From the NCBI RefSeq assembly GCF_030646615.1, contig NZ_JAUSLG010000095.1, positions 21,120-85,119 on the forward strand: a stretch of DNA of 64,000 nucleotides. Direction: 5' to 3'. The notes under the pieces are model-generated. The model did no database searches and had not been told where the DNA came from. It saw only the letters and a list, made by a program, of their open reading frames with translations. The position numbers and the translations under genes are program-made. Shown here piece by piece: positions 1 through 8,445 of this stretch. The DNA is from Phenylobacterium sp. Its GTDB lineage: Bacteria; Pseudomonadota; Alphaproteobacteria; Caulobacterales; Caulobacteraceae. Numbering within the stretch: position 1 is the first letter of the stretch; the number at the start of each line of letters is the position of its first letter.

Positions 1-172
1 TGCACCAGATGTCGGGCGCCTCGGCCACGGCGCGCACGGCGGCGAAGCCCGAGACCTTGTCGCTGATATTGACCATCAGGGCGACGCCAGCGGCCCGGGC
101 GCGTTCGATCACGTCCGCCCGGTCCTCATCGAACTGGGGGGCGTGCAGATTGACGTGGCTGTCGATGAGCAT
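1..172 (-). CDS. tatD: TatD-family metal-dependent hydrolase (N-terminal fragment)
   Basis: Only the first 57 codons lie in the window; the gene runs off the left edge. Translation from the ATG at 172 begins MLIDSHVNLHAPQFDEDR, the start of the TatD/YcfH deoxyribonuclease family, where the DSHxNLH-type motif supplies the first metal ligands of the TIM-barrel active site (here the usual CHL is VNL-H). The gene lies 17 bases downstream of the holB stop on the same strand. tmk-holB-(metG)-tatD is a common arrangement in alphaproteobacteria, so this is probably the third or fourth gene of a tmk-holB operon. The family call is secure for a fragment; the substrate is not. Confidence 0.82.
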   Translation of the reverse strand, partial: MLIDSHVNLHAPQFDEDRADVIERARAAGVALMVNISDKVSGFAAVRAVAEAPDIWC

Positions 173-189
173 GGATCAGCGGCGATCGG

Positions 190-1191
190 TCAGGCGCGGG
201 CGGCGATCCGCAGCTCGCGAAGCACCGAGAACAGGGCGTCGGCGCGATCGAGGTTCAGGCCCTCGACCTCGCGCGGGAGGACGGTCAGCCTCTCCCATGC
301 CTGCGCCCAGGGATCAAGGCCGCCCTGGCCCGAACGCGCCCGCTCCCGCACCAGGGTGTGGATGCGCTCGCCCAGGCGATCGAGGAACAGGGTGAAGTTG
401 GCCGCCCCCTCCCCGCCCCGGAACCGGTCGGTGAGCGCGAGCGCCGCGGCCTCGTCCAGGTCCGGCAGGCGGCCCAGGATCTCGCGGGCCGCATCGTCCA
501 GGGCGATGGCGGGTCCGGCGGCGAGCGTCAGCGCCCGGCCCGGCGCCTCGCCGGACATCCGCGCCAACCGCAGGGCCTCTTCCGGATTGGCGCTGGTATG
601 ATCGCGCACGAAGGCGGCCGTCGCCTCAAGGCCGAGCGGTCGGAACAGCAGCCGCCGGCACCGAGACCGGATGGTGGGCAGCAGCCTTCCCGGCGAATGG
701 GAGACGATGAAGATCACGCCGCGCGGCGGCGGCTCCTCCAGGGTCTTCAGCACCGCGTTGGCGGCGTTGACGTTCAGGTCGTCGGCCGGATCGATGATCG
801 CCACCCGATGGGGGGCTGAGGCCGGCGACTTGGAGAAGAAGTCCGAGAGCTTGCGCGCCTCGTCCACGGGGATCGACTTGCGCAGCTTGCCGTCCTCGCC
901 CATCCGCTCGATGACCAGCAGGTCGGGATGGGAGCGGGCCGACACCTGGCGGGCGATGGGATGGTCGGGGTCGACCCCCAGCACGCCGTGGCCCTTGGCC
1001 GGCGGCGCGCCCAGCAGGCGGCGGGCGGCGCGATAGGCGAAGGTCGCCTTGCCCACGCCTTCCGGGCCGGTCAGCAGCCAGGCGTGGTGCAGTCGGCCTC
1101 GGGCGCGGGCGTCCTCGAAGGCGGCTTCCGACGCCTCATGGCCGGTCAGGTCGAAGACGTCCCGGGGATGGGGCGGGGCGGCGTCAGCCAC
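190..1191 (-). CDS. holB: DNA polymerase III subunit delta' (HolB)
   Basis: Clamp-loader AAA+ subunit of the replicative polymerase. Starting at the GTG at 1191 the protein has 333 residues, beginning VADAAPPHPRDVFDLTGHE. A Walker A-type loop, GPEGVGKATFAYRAARRLLG, lies near residue 40, followed by the SHPDLLVIER and IDPADDLNVNAANAVLKTLEEPP segments typical of delta'. The reading frame is open further upstream, but that part lies inside tmk in another frame. The chosen GTG overlaps the tmk stop by 8 bases, the usual coupled arrangement. The family is clear; the start is inferred from this overlap. Confidence 0.92.
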   Translation of the reverse strand: MADAAPPHPRDVFDLTGHEASEAAFEDARARGRLHHAWLLTGPEGVGKATFAYRAARRLLGAPPAKGHGVLGVDPDHPIARQVSARSHPDLLVIERMGEDGKLRKSIPVDEARKLSDFFSKSPASAPHRVAIIDPADDLNVNAANAVLKTLEEPPPRGVIFIVSHSPGRLLPTIRSRCRRLLFRPLGLEATAAFVRDHTSANPEEALRLARMSGEAPGRALTLAAGPAIALDDAAREILGRLPDLDEAAALALTDRFRGGEGAANFTLFLDRLGERIHTLVRERARSGQGGLDPWAQAWERLTVLPREVEGLNLDRADALFSVLRELRIAARA

Positions 1192-1834
1192 GGACCGATC
1201 CCCCCAGGCGTTCTTCCAGGGCCAGCCAGATCGACAGGCTGACGGCGTCCAGGCTCTGGGTGGCGTCGATGACGCAGCAGCGCTCCGGCTCGGCCGCGGC
1301 GATGTCCAGGAAGGCCTGACGCAGGCGGCTGTGGAAGGCCTCGCCCTTGGACTCAAACCGCGTCTCGGCGCCGGCGCGGCTGGCGGCCCGGGCCAGGCCC
1401 GTCTCCGGCGGCAGGTCGAGGATCAGGGTCAGGTCGGGCTGAACCCCGTCCAGCACATGGGTTTCCAGGGCGGCGATGAGGGCCGGGTCGGTCCCGCCGG
1501 CGGCGCCCTGATAGGCGCGGGTGGAATCGGCGAATCGGTCGCACAGCACCCAGGCGCCGCGGGCCAGGGCCGGGCCGATCACCCGCTCCACATGGTCGCG
1601 GCGGGCGGCGTACATCAGCAGGGTCTCGGTCATGGCCGACCAGCGATCGGCCTCGCCCCGCACCAGCAGGTCGCGGATGGCCTCGGCGCCCGGCGAGCCG
1701 CCGGGTTCGCGGGTGGCCACCACCTCGTGGCCGGCGCCGGACAGGCGCTCGGTCAGGCGGCGCAGCTGGGTGGACTTGCCGCCCCCCTCCCCGCCTTCGA
1801 ATGTGATGAAACGGCCCTGGCTCACGGGCTCCAA
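1184..1834 (-). CDS. tmk: Thymidylate kinase
   Basis: Phosphorylates dTMP to dTDP in the cytoplasm. It has 216 residues, normal for the family. The P-loop FEGGEGGGKSTQLRRL lies at about residues 13-28, the DR motif is in LCDRFADSTRAYQG near residue 95, and ATREPGGSPGAEAIRD is the dTMP-binding signature. It is the first gene of the tmk-holB pair and overlaps holB by 8 bases. Upstream, 37 bases separate it from the end of rlpA on the same strand, so it could be read from the rlpA promoter or from its own. Confidence 0.95.
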   Translation of the reverse strand: MEPVSQGRFITFEGGEGGGKSTQLRRLTERLSGAGHEVVATREPGGSPGAEAIRDLLVRGEADRWSAMTETLLMYAARRDHVERVIGPALARGAWVLCDRFADSTRAYQGAAGGTDPALIAALETHVLDGVQPDLTLILDLPPETGLARAASRAGAETRFESKGEAFHSRLRQAFLDIAAAEPERCCVIDATQSLDAVSLSIWLALEERLGGSVRG

Positions 1835-1871
1835 ATTGGCCGTTTCGCCGCGTAAGTCCAGGGCCGCCCGT

Positions 1872-2816
<945 letters not shown>

Positions 2817-2936
2817 CTTCGCCTCCTTTGCACGGGCGCCTTGGCCAACGTGCTTACCGGAGTGTGAAGGCCGGGCCTTGAGACGAGGTTAAGCCGGCGC
2901 CGACGGCGCGTCTGCGCCATGGGTACGCATCAGGCA

Positions 2937-2966
2937 TTGGAAGCCCGCGGCGACGCCTGCTATAGG
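2937..2966 (+). promoter_or_regulatory. Probable sigma-70 promoter of tRNA-Ser
   Basis: A TTGGAA box at 2937-2942 and a TATAGG box at 2961-2966 are separated by 18 bases, with the mature tRNA starting 10 bases after the second box. The spacing and position suit a stable-RNA promoter. This is a reading of sequence only. Confidence 0.5.
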
Positions 2967-2976
2967 CCGCCCCTCC

Positions 2977-3066
2977 GGACGGGTGGCCGAGTGGTTTAAG
3001 GCAGCGGTCTTGAAAACCGCCGTGGGTGAAAGCTCACCGTGGGTTCGAATCCCACCCCGTCCGCCA
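2977..3066 (+). tRNA. tRNA-Ser (anticodon TGA)
   Basis: A 90-base serine tRNA with encoded CCA. The acceptor stem pairs GGACGGG (2977-2983) with CCCGTCC (3056-3062), the discriminator is G and CCA is at 3064-3066. The anticodon loop CTTGAAA gives TGA, reading UCN serine codons. A long variable arm (about 3020-3038, GTGGGTGAAAGCTCAC) marks a class II tRNA, and the T arm GGGTTCGAATCCC is complete. Confidence 0.97.
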
Positions 3067-3153
3067 AACACCGACTGCAGTCCACGGGTGCGATGTTGCG
3101 CCGCTCACAGCACAATCAGGTCTGCCCGTCCCTTATTTGACGGAATAGAGAAC

Positions 3154-3582
3154 ATGGAAGCCAACCGACTGCACCGTGGGCGCTTGATCGATCATATCCA
3201 GCTTGTGGTGCGCGACCTGGACGCGAGCGAACGCTTCTACAAGGCCGTCATGTCGGTGTTGGAGATCCCGGTTCTCAGCACCGACAAGGGCTACTTCCTG
3301 GCCGATGAGCTGATTGTATCTTCCGCAGAAAGCCCCACAGCCGCGGGCGAATTGACGGGGCGACATCACCTGGCTTTCCAGGCGAAAGATCGCGCAACGG
3401 TCGACGCCTTCTATAGCGCGGCCTTGGCCCACGGCGGGCGCGACAACGGCGCGCCGGGCGTGCGGGCCTACCATCCAGGTTACTACGCCGCCTTCGTCCT
3501 TGATCCCGATGGGAACAATATCGAGGCCGTGTACCAGGGCGAGGCCAAGCGCAGCACGCCGTCCGTCACGATCGAGTTTTAG
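3154..3582 (+). CDS. VOC (glyoxalase/dioxygenase fold) family protein
   Basis: A protein of 142 residues starting at the ATG at 3154; the open frame upstream runs through the tRNA and is not coding. It reads IDHIQLVVRDLDASERFYKAVM at the N-terminus, then GRHHLAFQAKDRATVDAFYSAAL and YAAFVLDPDGNNIEAVY, the paired beta-alpha-beta-beta-beta modules of the vicinal oxygen chelate superfamily. Metal-ligand candidates are His in the first strand (DHIQ), His in HHLAF and Glu in NIEAVY. Such small stand-alone members include glyoxalases, dioxygenases and resistance proteins; the substrate cannot be told from sequence. It follows tRNA-Ser by 87 bases and converges on the GST gene. Confidence 0.85.
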   Translation: MEANRLHRGRLIDHIQLVVRDLDASERFYKAVMSVLEIPVLSTDKGYFLADELIVSSAESPTAAGELTGRHHLAFQAKDRATVDAFYSAALAHGGRDNGAPGVRAYHPGYYAAFVLDPDGNNIEAVYQGEAKRSTPSVTIEF

Positions 3583-3599
3583 CCCAGCCGGCCGCCCGC

Positions 3600-4301
3600 C
3601 TAGTCGCCGAGCACCTTGCGGAGCGAGGCCTCGATCTGGCCGCCGCACCAGGCCTCGCCATAGTCGGCCTTGGCCTGCCGGGCCAAGGCGGCGAGCGGCG
3701 GCAGGTCGGCGACCCGGCGCGACAGGGCCGCCGTCATCGGGGCGGCGTCGCGCAGAATGGCGTTCAGGGCGGGAAAGCGGTCGGCCATGGTGGTCCACAG
3801 GGTGGCGGTGACCACATCGGCCACGCCCGGCGCCTCGCCACCCAGCAGGAAGCCCGAGGTCTCCGTCAGGCCATGGCGTCGCCCGGTCTCCTCCCAGAAC
3901 GACATCCATTTGCGCAGGCGAGGCTCGAACGCCGCCCAGCGCTCCTTGGTCCACATCTGGCGGCCGCCATCCAGGGTCAGCTCATCGATGACGTCATTGG
4001 CGTCGTGGACCACCTTCATCGTCATGGCCCGGGCCGCAGGCGTCTCGGGCAGCAGGTCCAGGGTCTCCCCCAGATAGAGGAGGATGGCCGGCATCTGGGC
4101 GATGGCCACATCCGCCGCCCCATCCACCAGCACCGGCGGCCCCATGAAGGGCACAGGCATGTCGGCCACGGCTGCGCCCATCAGCTCGGAAATCTCATCC
4201 GCGCCGGCCTCGGTCCAGTCTTGGCCTGCGAAGGCCAGCACGGCGCGCACGAACTGGCCGCGGAACGGCACGGGCCAGTAGTAGAGTTTGTAGTCGGACA
4301 T
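3600..4301 (-). CDS. Glutathione S-transferase family protein
   Basis: A protein of 233 residues with the N-terminal thioredoxin-like half (YKLYYWPVPFRGQFVRAVLAFAG, residues 4-26; AQMPAILLYLGETLDLLP near 75-95) and the all-helical C-terminal half with GFLLGGEAPGVADVVTATLW. The N-terminal Tyr/Pro-Phe-Arg arrangement resembles GSTs in which a Tyr near position 7 activates glutathione. Purine-rich GAGGGAGCGCGAGG lies directly upstream of the ATG at 4301. The role is probably detoxification or a redox function; the substrate is unknown. Confidence 0.87.
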   Translation of the reverse strand: MSDYKLYYWPVPFRGQFVRAVLAFAGQDWTEAGADEISELMGAAVADMPVPFMGPPVLVDGAADVAIAQMPAILLYLGETLDLLPETPAARAMTMKVVHDANDVIDELTLDGGRQMWTKERWAAFEPRLRKWMSFWEETGRRHGLTETSGFLLGGEAPGVADVVTATLWTTMADRFPALNAILRDAAPMTAALSRRVADLPPLAALARQAKADYGEAWCGGQIEASLRKVLGD

Positions 4302-4383
4302 CCTCGCGCTCCCTCTGACGGCGACGCGCCTTCAACGCAGGGCCCGCAGGGGGCGTTCACCGGAAAGGCCCGCAACGTGGGCG

Positions 4384-4650
4384 CTACCCGCCCGCCGCCC
4401 TATGGATCTGCGCCAGCAACCGCTCGGCCACATGGATCGGCCGCGCCCGCCCCAGAGGCCCGCTGAGCGCCCCCCGTTCGCAACGCACATGGACAGTGTC
4501 GCCGACCACCCGATAGCGCCCCGTCAGGACCACGTCGCCCAGCTGACAGCTGAACGCCTGCTCGTCCTCTGACCGCCCCCGAAACTTGACGAACGCCAGA
4601 CACAGCCCGGCGGCGAGCACCCCCAGAGCCGCAAGATCATCGATGCTCAT
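4384..4650 (-). CDS. Small hypothetical protein with one N-terminal membrane segment
   Basis: A protein of 88 residues. Residues 6-22 (LAALGVLAAGLCLAFVK) form a likely transmembrane helix or uncleaved signal anchor. The rest is a small beta-rich soluble part (AFSCQLGDVVLTGRYRVVGDTVHVRCERG) with two cysteines (about residues 34 and 57). The ATG at 4650 follows a GGGGGAC stretch. Codon use resembles the core genome, unlike the neighbouring IS patch. I do not recognise the family. Confidence 0.55.
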   Translation of the reverse strand: MSIDDLAALGVLAAGLCLAFVKFRGRSEDEQAFSCQLGDVVLTGRYRVVGDTVHVRCERGALSGPLGRARPIHVAERLLAQIHRAAGG

Positions 4651-4732
4651 GCTCTGTCCCCCAACGCCGAGATGGTGCCGCAGGTGGAGCCGTTTGGCGA
4701 GCGGGGTTTGGGGGGCTCGGATGTCGGGAAAG

Positions 4733-4736
4733 GGCT
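4733..4736. repeat. Target-site duplication of the IS element (left copy, GGCT)
   Basis: GGCT directly precedes the left inverted repeat and is found again at 6986-6989 immediately after the right repeat. A 4-base duplication fits the IS1182 family, but four matching bases are weak evidence on their own. Confidence 0.5.
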
Positions 4737-4762
4737 GAGGCTGTGTAAAAACGCGGGTTCAG
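4737..4762 (+). repeat. Left terminal inverted repeat of the IS1182-family element
   Basis: A 26-base repeat starting GAGGCTGTGTAAAAAC. It matches the complement of 6960-6985 at 21 of 26 positions. The stop codon of the passenger gene (TGA, complement of 4759-4761) lies inside this repeat. Confidence 0.8.
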
Positions 4763-5346
4763 GCGTCGGGCTCGAGCACATACCGCCAGTCTTCGGAACG
4801 AGCCTGACGCAACCCGTCCATCTGCATGAATTTCGCGACCGCCTCCTCCGCGAGAGCGGGCGTGGTCGGGCTGGGCTGTAGGTTCTCTTTCACAACGATG
4901 ACGCCTGCGAATTGCAGTCGGCAGAAGAAAGAAACGGGAATTGTCCTCTGCCCTTTCTCCGTTCTGATCTGCGCTGACGCCGTAACGGCCGCCTCGAACG
5001 AGGGTCCGCGGCACCCGCCCAACCGAAGATGTTGTAGTGTCGCGGGGTGATGCTCGCCCACAAGGTATAGGGGCGGTTCGACCATATCGGGCAGCAGGAC
5101 CTTACCGAGGTCCATGCCATCCAATTCCCGCCAGGTCCGCACCGGCCACGTGAGCCACTCCGCCCCGAAGGAGCAGTCCCACTCCTCGCCTTCGATAGTG
5201 ACCGGCTCGAGTTCGACGGTCATGTTCCAGAAAAGGTTCCGAGGAACGCCTGTGCGCGGGTTCTCGAAAACATGGGCGTAGATTTCGCCGCTGACCGGCT
5301 GAAGAGACAGCGGCAGGACCTTGGGCCCGAAAAGACTACGGAACAT
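4759..5346 (-). CDS. Hypothetical protein, passenger gene inside the IS element
   Basis: A protein of 195 residues, MFRSLFGPKVLPL at the start and WRYVLEPDA at the end. No signal peptide, membrane helix or known catalytic motif is visible. It is rich in Trp and aromatic residues (ECDSFGAEWLTWPVRTW-like region near residues 58-75), suggesting a globular cytoplasmic protein. It is transcribed away from the transposase, with a 129-base gap that should hold both promoters. Base composition is visibly less GC-rich than the core genes around it, for example at 4880-4940, which points to a foreign origin. The stop lies within the left inverted repeat. I do not recognise the family and assign no function. 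Confidence 0.7.
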   Translation of the reverse strand: MFRSLFGPKVLPLSLQPVSGEIYAHVFENPRTGVPRNLFWNMTVELEPVTIEGEEWDCSFGAEWLTWPVRTWRELDGMDLGKVLLPDMVEPPLYLVGEHHPATLQHLRLGGCRGPSFEAAVTASAQIRTEKGQRTIPVSFFCRLQFAGVIVVKENLQPSPTTPALAEEAVAKFMQMDGLRQARSEDWRYVLEPDA

Positions 5347-5475
5347 GCGCCCCCGCTGCCGACGTGTTTCTTGACTTTAGACGACACGTCCGCGCAGCGG
5401 CAATGCCAACGGAAGGGGCTGCGCCAAAGCACAAAGCACCTCACACTCACGGTGTTGCCACGTTGGAGGCGCTGG

Positions 5476-6915
5476 ATGAGCCGCTTCGTCGAGGGTGAGG
5501 ATCGCCGGCAGCCCGCACTGCTGCCGAGCTGTCTCGAGGACTACGTCAGCGAAGACAATCCGGCGCGGGTGATCGACGTCTTTGTCGACGAGCTCGACCT
5601 CGGCGGCCTGGGCTTCGTGGTAGCGCCAGCGGCGACGGGGCGGCCTGCATACCACCCGGCGACGCTGCTGAAGCTCTACATCTACGGGTACCTGAACCGC
5701 GTGCAGTCCAGCCGCCGGCTGGAGCGCGAGGCGCAGCGCAACGTCGAGCTGATGTGGCTGACGGGAAAGCTCGCGCCGGACCACAAGACCATCGCCAACT
5801 TCCGGAAGGACAACGGTCCGGCGATCCAGGCGGCCAGCGCCCACTTCATCGTGCTGTGCCGCGAGATCGGGCTCTTCACCCAGGCGGTGGCGGCGGTCGA
5901 CGGCAGCAAATTCAAGGCGGTGAACACCCGTGACAAGAACTTCACCGCCACGAAGCTGAAGAAGCGGATGGAACAGGTGGCCGAGCACATCGCCGGCTAC
6001 CTGGCTGACCTCGACACCGCCGACCGGCAGGAGGGCGAGGCCGCCGAGGCGCGGGCGGGGAAGCTGAAGGACAAGATCGAAACCCTGCGTGCGCAGATGC
6101 AGGCGCTGAAGGCGATGGAGGCCCAGGTGGCGGCGTCGCCGGACGGCCAGGTCTCGCTGACCGATCCGGACGCGCGGTCCATGGCGACCAGCGGCCGGGG
6201 CAGCGGGATCGTCGGCTACAACGTCCAGTCCGTCGTCGAGGCCGAGCACCACCTGATCGTCGCCCACGACGTGGTCATGACTGGCAGCGACCGCCAGCAG
6301 CTCACCGCTATGAGCGAGAAGGCCAAGGCCGCCATGGGCGTGGACGGCCTGGAGATGCTGGCCGACCGCGGCTACTTCTCGGGCGAGGAGATCGTCGCCT
6401 GCGAAGCCCTCGGCGTGATGCCCTATGTGCCGAAGCCGCTGACCTCAGGGGCCAAGGCTGACGGCCGCTTCGGCAAGCAGGACTTTACCTACCTCGCCGA
6501 CCAGGACGTCTATCGCTGCCCGGCCGGCCGGCATCTGCCGTATCACATGACCACCGTGCAGCGGGGCATGACCCTGCACTCCTACTGGGATCTCGCGAGC
6601 TGCCGCGCCTGCGCGCTCAAGCCCCAATGCACGCCCGCCCTCAACCGGCGGATCAACCGCTGGGAGCACGAGGCGGTGATCGACGCCATGCAGCGGCGGA
6701 TGGACCTCGCGCCGCAGAGCCCGATGAAGCTCCGGCGTCGGATCGTCGAACACCCCTTCGGGACGATCAAAGCCTGGATGGGCCACACCCACTTCCTGAT
6801 GAAGCGCCTGAACAACGTGAAGACCGAGATCAGCCTCCACATCCTGGCCTACAACCTGAAGCGCGTGATGCAGATCATCGGGACCGGGCCGCTCATCGCC
6901 GCCATCCGAGCCTGA
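5476..6915 (+). CDS. IS1182-family transposase
   Basis: DDE transposase of 479 residues from the ATG at 5476 (MSRFVEGEDRRQPALLP). The open frame runs further upstream, but that part overlaps the passenger gene and lacks transposase similarity. Likely catalytic residues are the Asp in VAAVDGSKFKAVNTRDKNF, the Asp in MLADRGYFSGEEIVACEA and the Glu in RIVEHPFGTIKAWMGHTHF. A predicted coiled region between them (about residues 155-215) and the cysteine-bearing stretch YRCPAGRHL...CRACALKPQC are typical of IS1182. It is full length with no frameshift, so the element may still be mobile. Confidence 0.93.
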   Translation: MSRFVEGEDRRQPALLPSCLEDYVSEDNPARVIDVFVDELDLGGLGFVVAPAATGRPAYHPATLLKLYIYGYLNRVQSSRRLEREAQRNVELMWLTGKLAPDHKTIANFRKDNGPAIQAASAHFIVLCREIGLFTQAVAAVDGSKFKAVNTRDKNFTATKLKKRMEQVAEHIAGYLADLDTADRQEGEAAEARAGKLKDKIETLRAQMQALKAMEAQVAASPDGQVSLTDPDARSMATSGRGSGIVGYNVQSVVEAEHHLIVAHDVVMTGSDRQQLTAMSEKAKAAMGVDGLEMLADRGYFSGEEIVACEALGVMPYVPKPLTSGAKADGRFGKQDFTYLADQDVYRCPAGRHLPYHMTTVQRGMTLHSYWDLASCRACALKPQCTPALNRRINRWEHEAVIDAMQRRMDLAPQSPMKLRRRIVEHPFGTIKAWMGHTHFLMKRLNNVKTEISLHILAYNLKRVMQIIGTGPLIAAIRA

Positions 6916-6959
6916 CGGGGGCGCCGCGTCTCGCGCCGCGCTGGGGCCGCGAGACTATG

Positions 6960-6985
6960 CTGGCCCTGAGTTTTTACACGGCCTC
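6960..6985 (-). repeat. Right terminal inverted repeat of the IS1182-family element
   Basis: The complement of 4737-4762 with 21 of 26 matches; on the minus strand it begins GAGGCCGTGTAAAAAC. GGCT at 6986-6989 follows it and matches the left flank. From here to 7135 (150 bases) no gene is seen; short open frames there have no recognisable similarity and may be debris of the interrupted region. Confidence 0.8.
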
Positions 6986-7135
6986 GGCTGAAAGCAGACA
7001 CTGGCCCCGTGAGGGCGAAACCTTTGTCAGCCTTCGAGTCCTGGCGGATCGTCTCGCCAAATCTGATCAACGATGAGCTTGGGTTCGGGCGGGGCCGTCC
7101 AAAATGACGAGGGTCGCCACTGCTGCGATGTCAGC

Positions 7136-8326
7136 TCAGCTTGTGGGGCGGTTATTCGGCCGTCGTACTGGCAAAGTATGTTCTTGTCCGGCCGCCACGA
7201 AGTTGCGTCGCGTCCGTTCGTCGTTTTCCAGGGTGAACTCGACGCATGTATCGATAGCGCGCTGCAGGGCTGTTTCCGCATCCGGCTCCAGAAACGCAAA
7301 GCCTATCAGTGTGCTCATACCGCACAGCGAGCCTTTGATTTCTAGCCAAAGTCCGTCGTCCCTCAGCGTGACCATGGTCGGCAGCATGGCGGAGGCCGCA
7401 TAGGCTTTAATCGCATCCAGTTCCGGCTCGGTCGGCGGCTCGGTGCGGTGACCGCCCTGGTTAACGAAGACGCCCCCTCCGATCTCAGTGGCGGCCTGTT
7501 CGAGCTGCGCCTGAAAGGCGGACAGCATCTCGCCAGCGGCAGCCCCCGGCGGCGGTTCGAACCGCCACGCACGAGGCGTGTCTTCCGTTAGGGGAGAGTA
7601 AACATAGCCTACCCCAGCGTTGGGGACGACGGCGCCCATCACCCCGACGCCGTAGTCACGGGGGCCATGCACATTGTAGCGCCATTCCGTCATTCCAGAC
7701 TGCCGGTCGGCTACTTGCTTGGGGGTAAGGCCGGTTCGAAGATCAATCTCGTCCCAGGCAAAAACGCCAGAGTGGGGAAGATAGCAGTGACCGATCGGAG
7801 ATGCCTGGAGAAGGATGCCAAACCCACCAACGGTGTCACCGACGGGGATGCTCTCGAACAGCTTTTGCGTCGCGCCACGGAACGCGACTTCTTCATGGGT
7901 GCGGTCCGACAGGGGTATCCTCGGAATCTGTAGCGCGAAGGAGTCGATGCGCGCTTCCAACGCTCGATTACCGATAGCAGTCCGCTCCAGATTCGAAGAA
8001 ACGCGGCCTTCCCATATCCGGTCGAGCGACGGGGCGGCCATGTGGGAAATCAGAATGAACTCAGTGTCGCGGCCAGTGGCGGCCAATAGAGAGGCTCGTA
8101 CGTCGTCGACTTCACCGCCAGCGTCTAGAATACCCTTTGCAGCTCGCGCTGCCTGCAGGCCAACCTCGGACCACCCAGCATAAGCCATCGACACGCGATT
8201 ATTTAGAATGATTGCCTTCAGCTGACCGGGAATGACATCTGACTTGCCGGTCTGCTGATCGGTGATCATGGTGTCTGCTGCCATGATGATCCGGTCACCA
8301 AATCGACGGGCGATGACAAACGTCAT
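7136..8326 (-). CDS. Predicted Ntn-hydrolase with proteasome-beta/HslV-like N-terminal domain
   Basis: A protein of 396 residues starting at 8326 with AGGAGG six to seven bases upstream. The N-terminus, M-TFVIARRFGDRIIMAADTMIT, resembles 20S-proteasome beta/HslV subunits. If the Met is removed, Thr becomes residue 1 and the Asp of AAD falls at position 17, as in proteasome beta chains. A Lys follows in PGQLKAIILNN (position 36, close to the canonical Lys33), and SMAYAGW resembles the glycine turn after it. The C-terminal 200 residues are unlike a proteasome subunit. I infer a threonine-type autoprocessed or Met-exposed hydrolase; substrate and oligomer are unknown. It lies next to the IS patch with less GC-rich coding than ppc, suggesting transfer. 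A gap of 119 bases to ppc follows. Confidence 0.6.
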   Translation of the reverse strand: MTFVIARRFGDRIIMAADTMITDQQTGKSDVIPGQLKAIILNNRVSMAYAGWSEVGLQAARAAKGILDAGGEVDDVRASLLAATGRDTEFILISHMAAPSLDRIWEGRVSSNLERTAIGNRALEARIDSFALQIPRIPLSDRTHEEVAFRGATQKLFESIPVGDTVGGFGILLQASPIGHCYLPHSGVFAWDEIDLRTGLTPKQVADRQSGMTEWRYNVHGPRDYGVGVMGAVVPNAGVGYVYSPLTEDTPRAWRFEPPPGAAAGEMLSAFQAQLEQAATEIGGGVFVNQGGHRTEPPTEPELDAIKAYAASAMLPTMVTLRDDGLWLEIKGSLCGMSTLIGFAFLEPDAETALQRAIDTCVEFTLENDERTRRNFVAAGQEHTLPVRRPNNRPTS

Positions 8327-8445
8327 GAAGTCCTCCTGAAGGCACGGGCCAGGGATAACGGGCGATTTCGCTGGCTGGGAGCCAGGGAGTCAAAGGTCCG
8401 TTCCAGGCCGGAAGCCAACGTCAGCAATTGGCGCACAACCTCCCC

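Larger units (their letters stand above)
4737..6985 (+). mobile_element. IS1182-family insertion sequence with a passenger gene
   Basis: The element is bounded by inverted repeats beginning GAGGCTGTGTAAAAAC (4737 inward) and, on the other strand, GAGGCCGTGTAAAAAC (6985 inward); 21 of the first 26 positions match. It is 2249 bases long and flanked by GGCT on both sides. Inside lie an IS1182 transposase (5476-6915, plus strand) and a divergent gene of 195 codons (4759-5346, minus strand) unrelated to transposition. IS1182 members are usually shorter and carry only the transposase, so the left half looks like cargo. No second inverted repeat was found between the two genes. Both genes are intact, suggesting a recent insertion. 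Confidence 0.8.

Noticed and set aside
5346..5476. Alternative left end of the IS element directly upstream of the transposase
   Set aside because: A loose match (GCCGACGTGTTTC) was seen, but it is far weaker than the repeat at 4737, which also has the GGCT flank.
5377..6267. Minus-strand frame within the transposase as a second transposition gene
   Set aside because: Lies wholly opposite the transposase with Arg/Leu-rich sequence and no ribosome binding site; IS1182 elements need only one gene.
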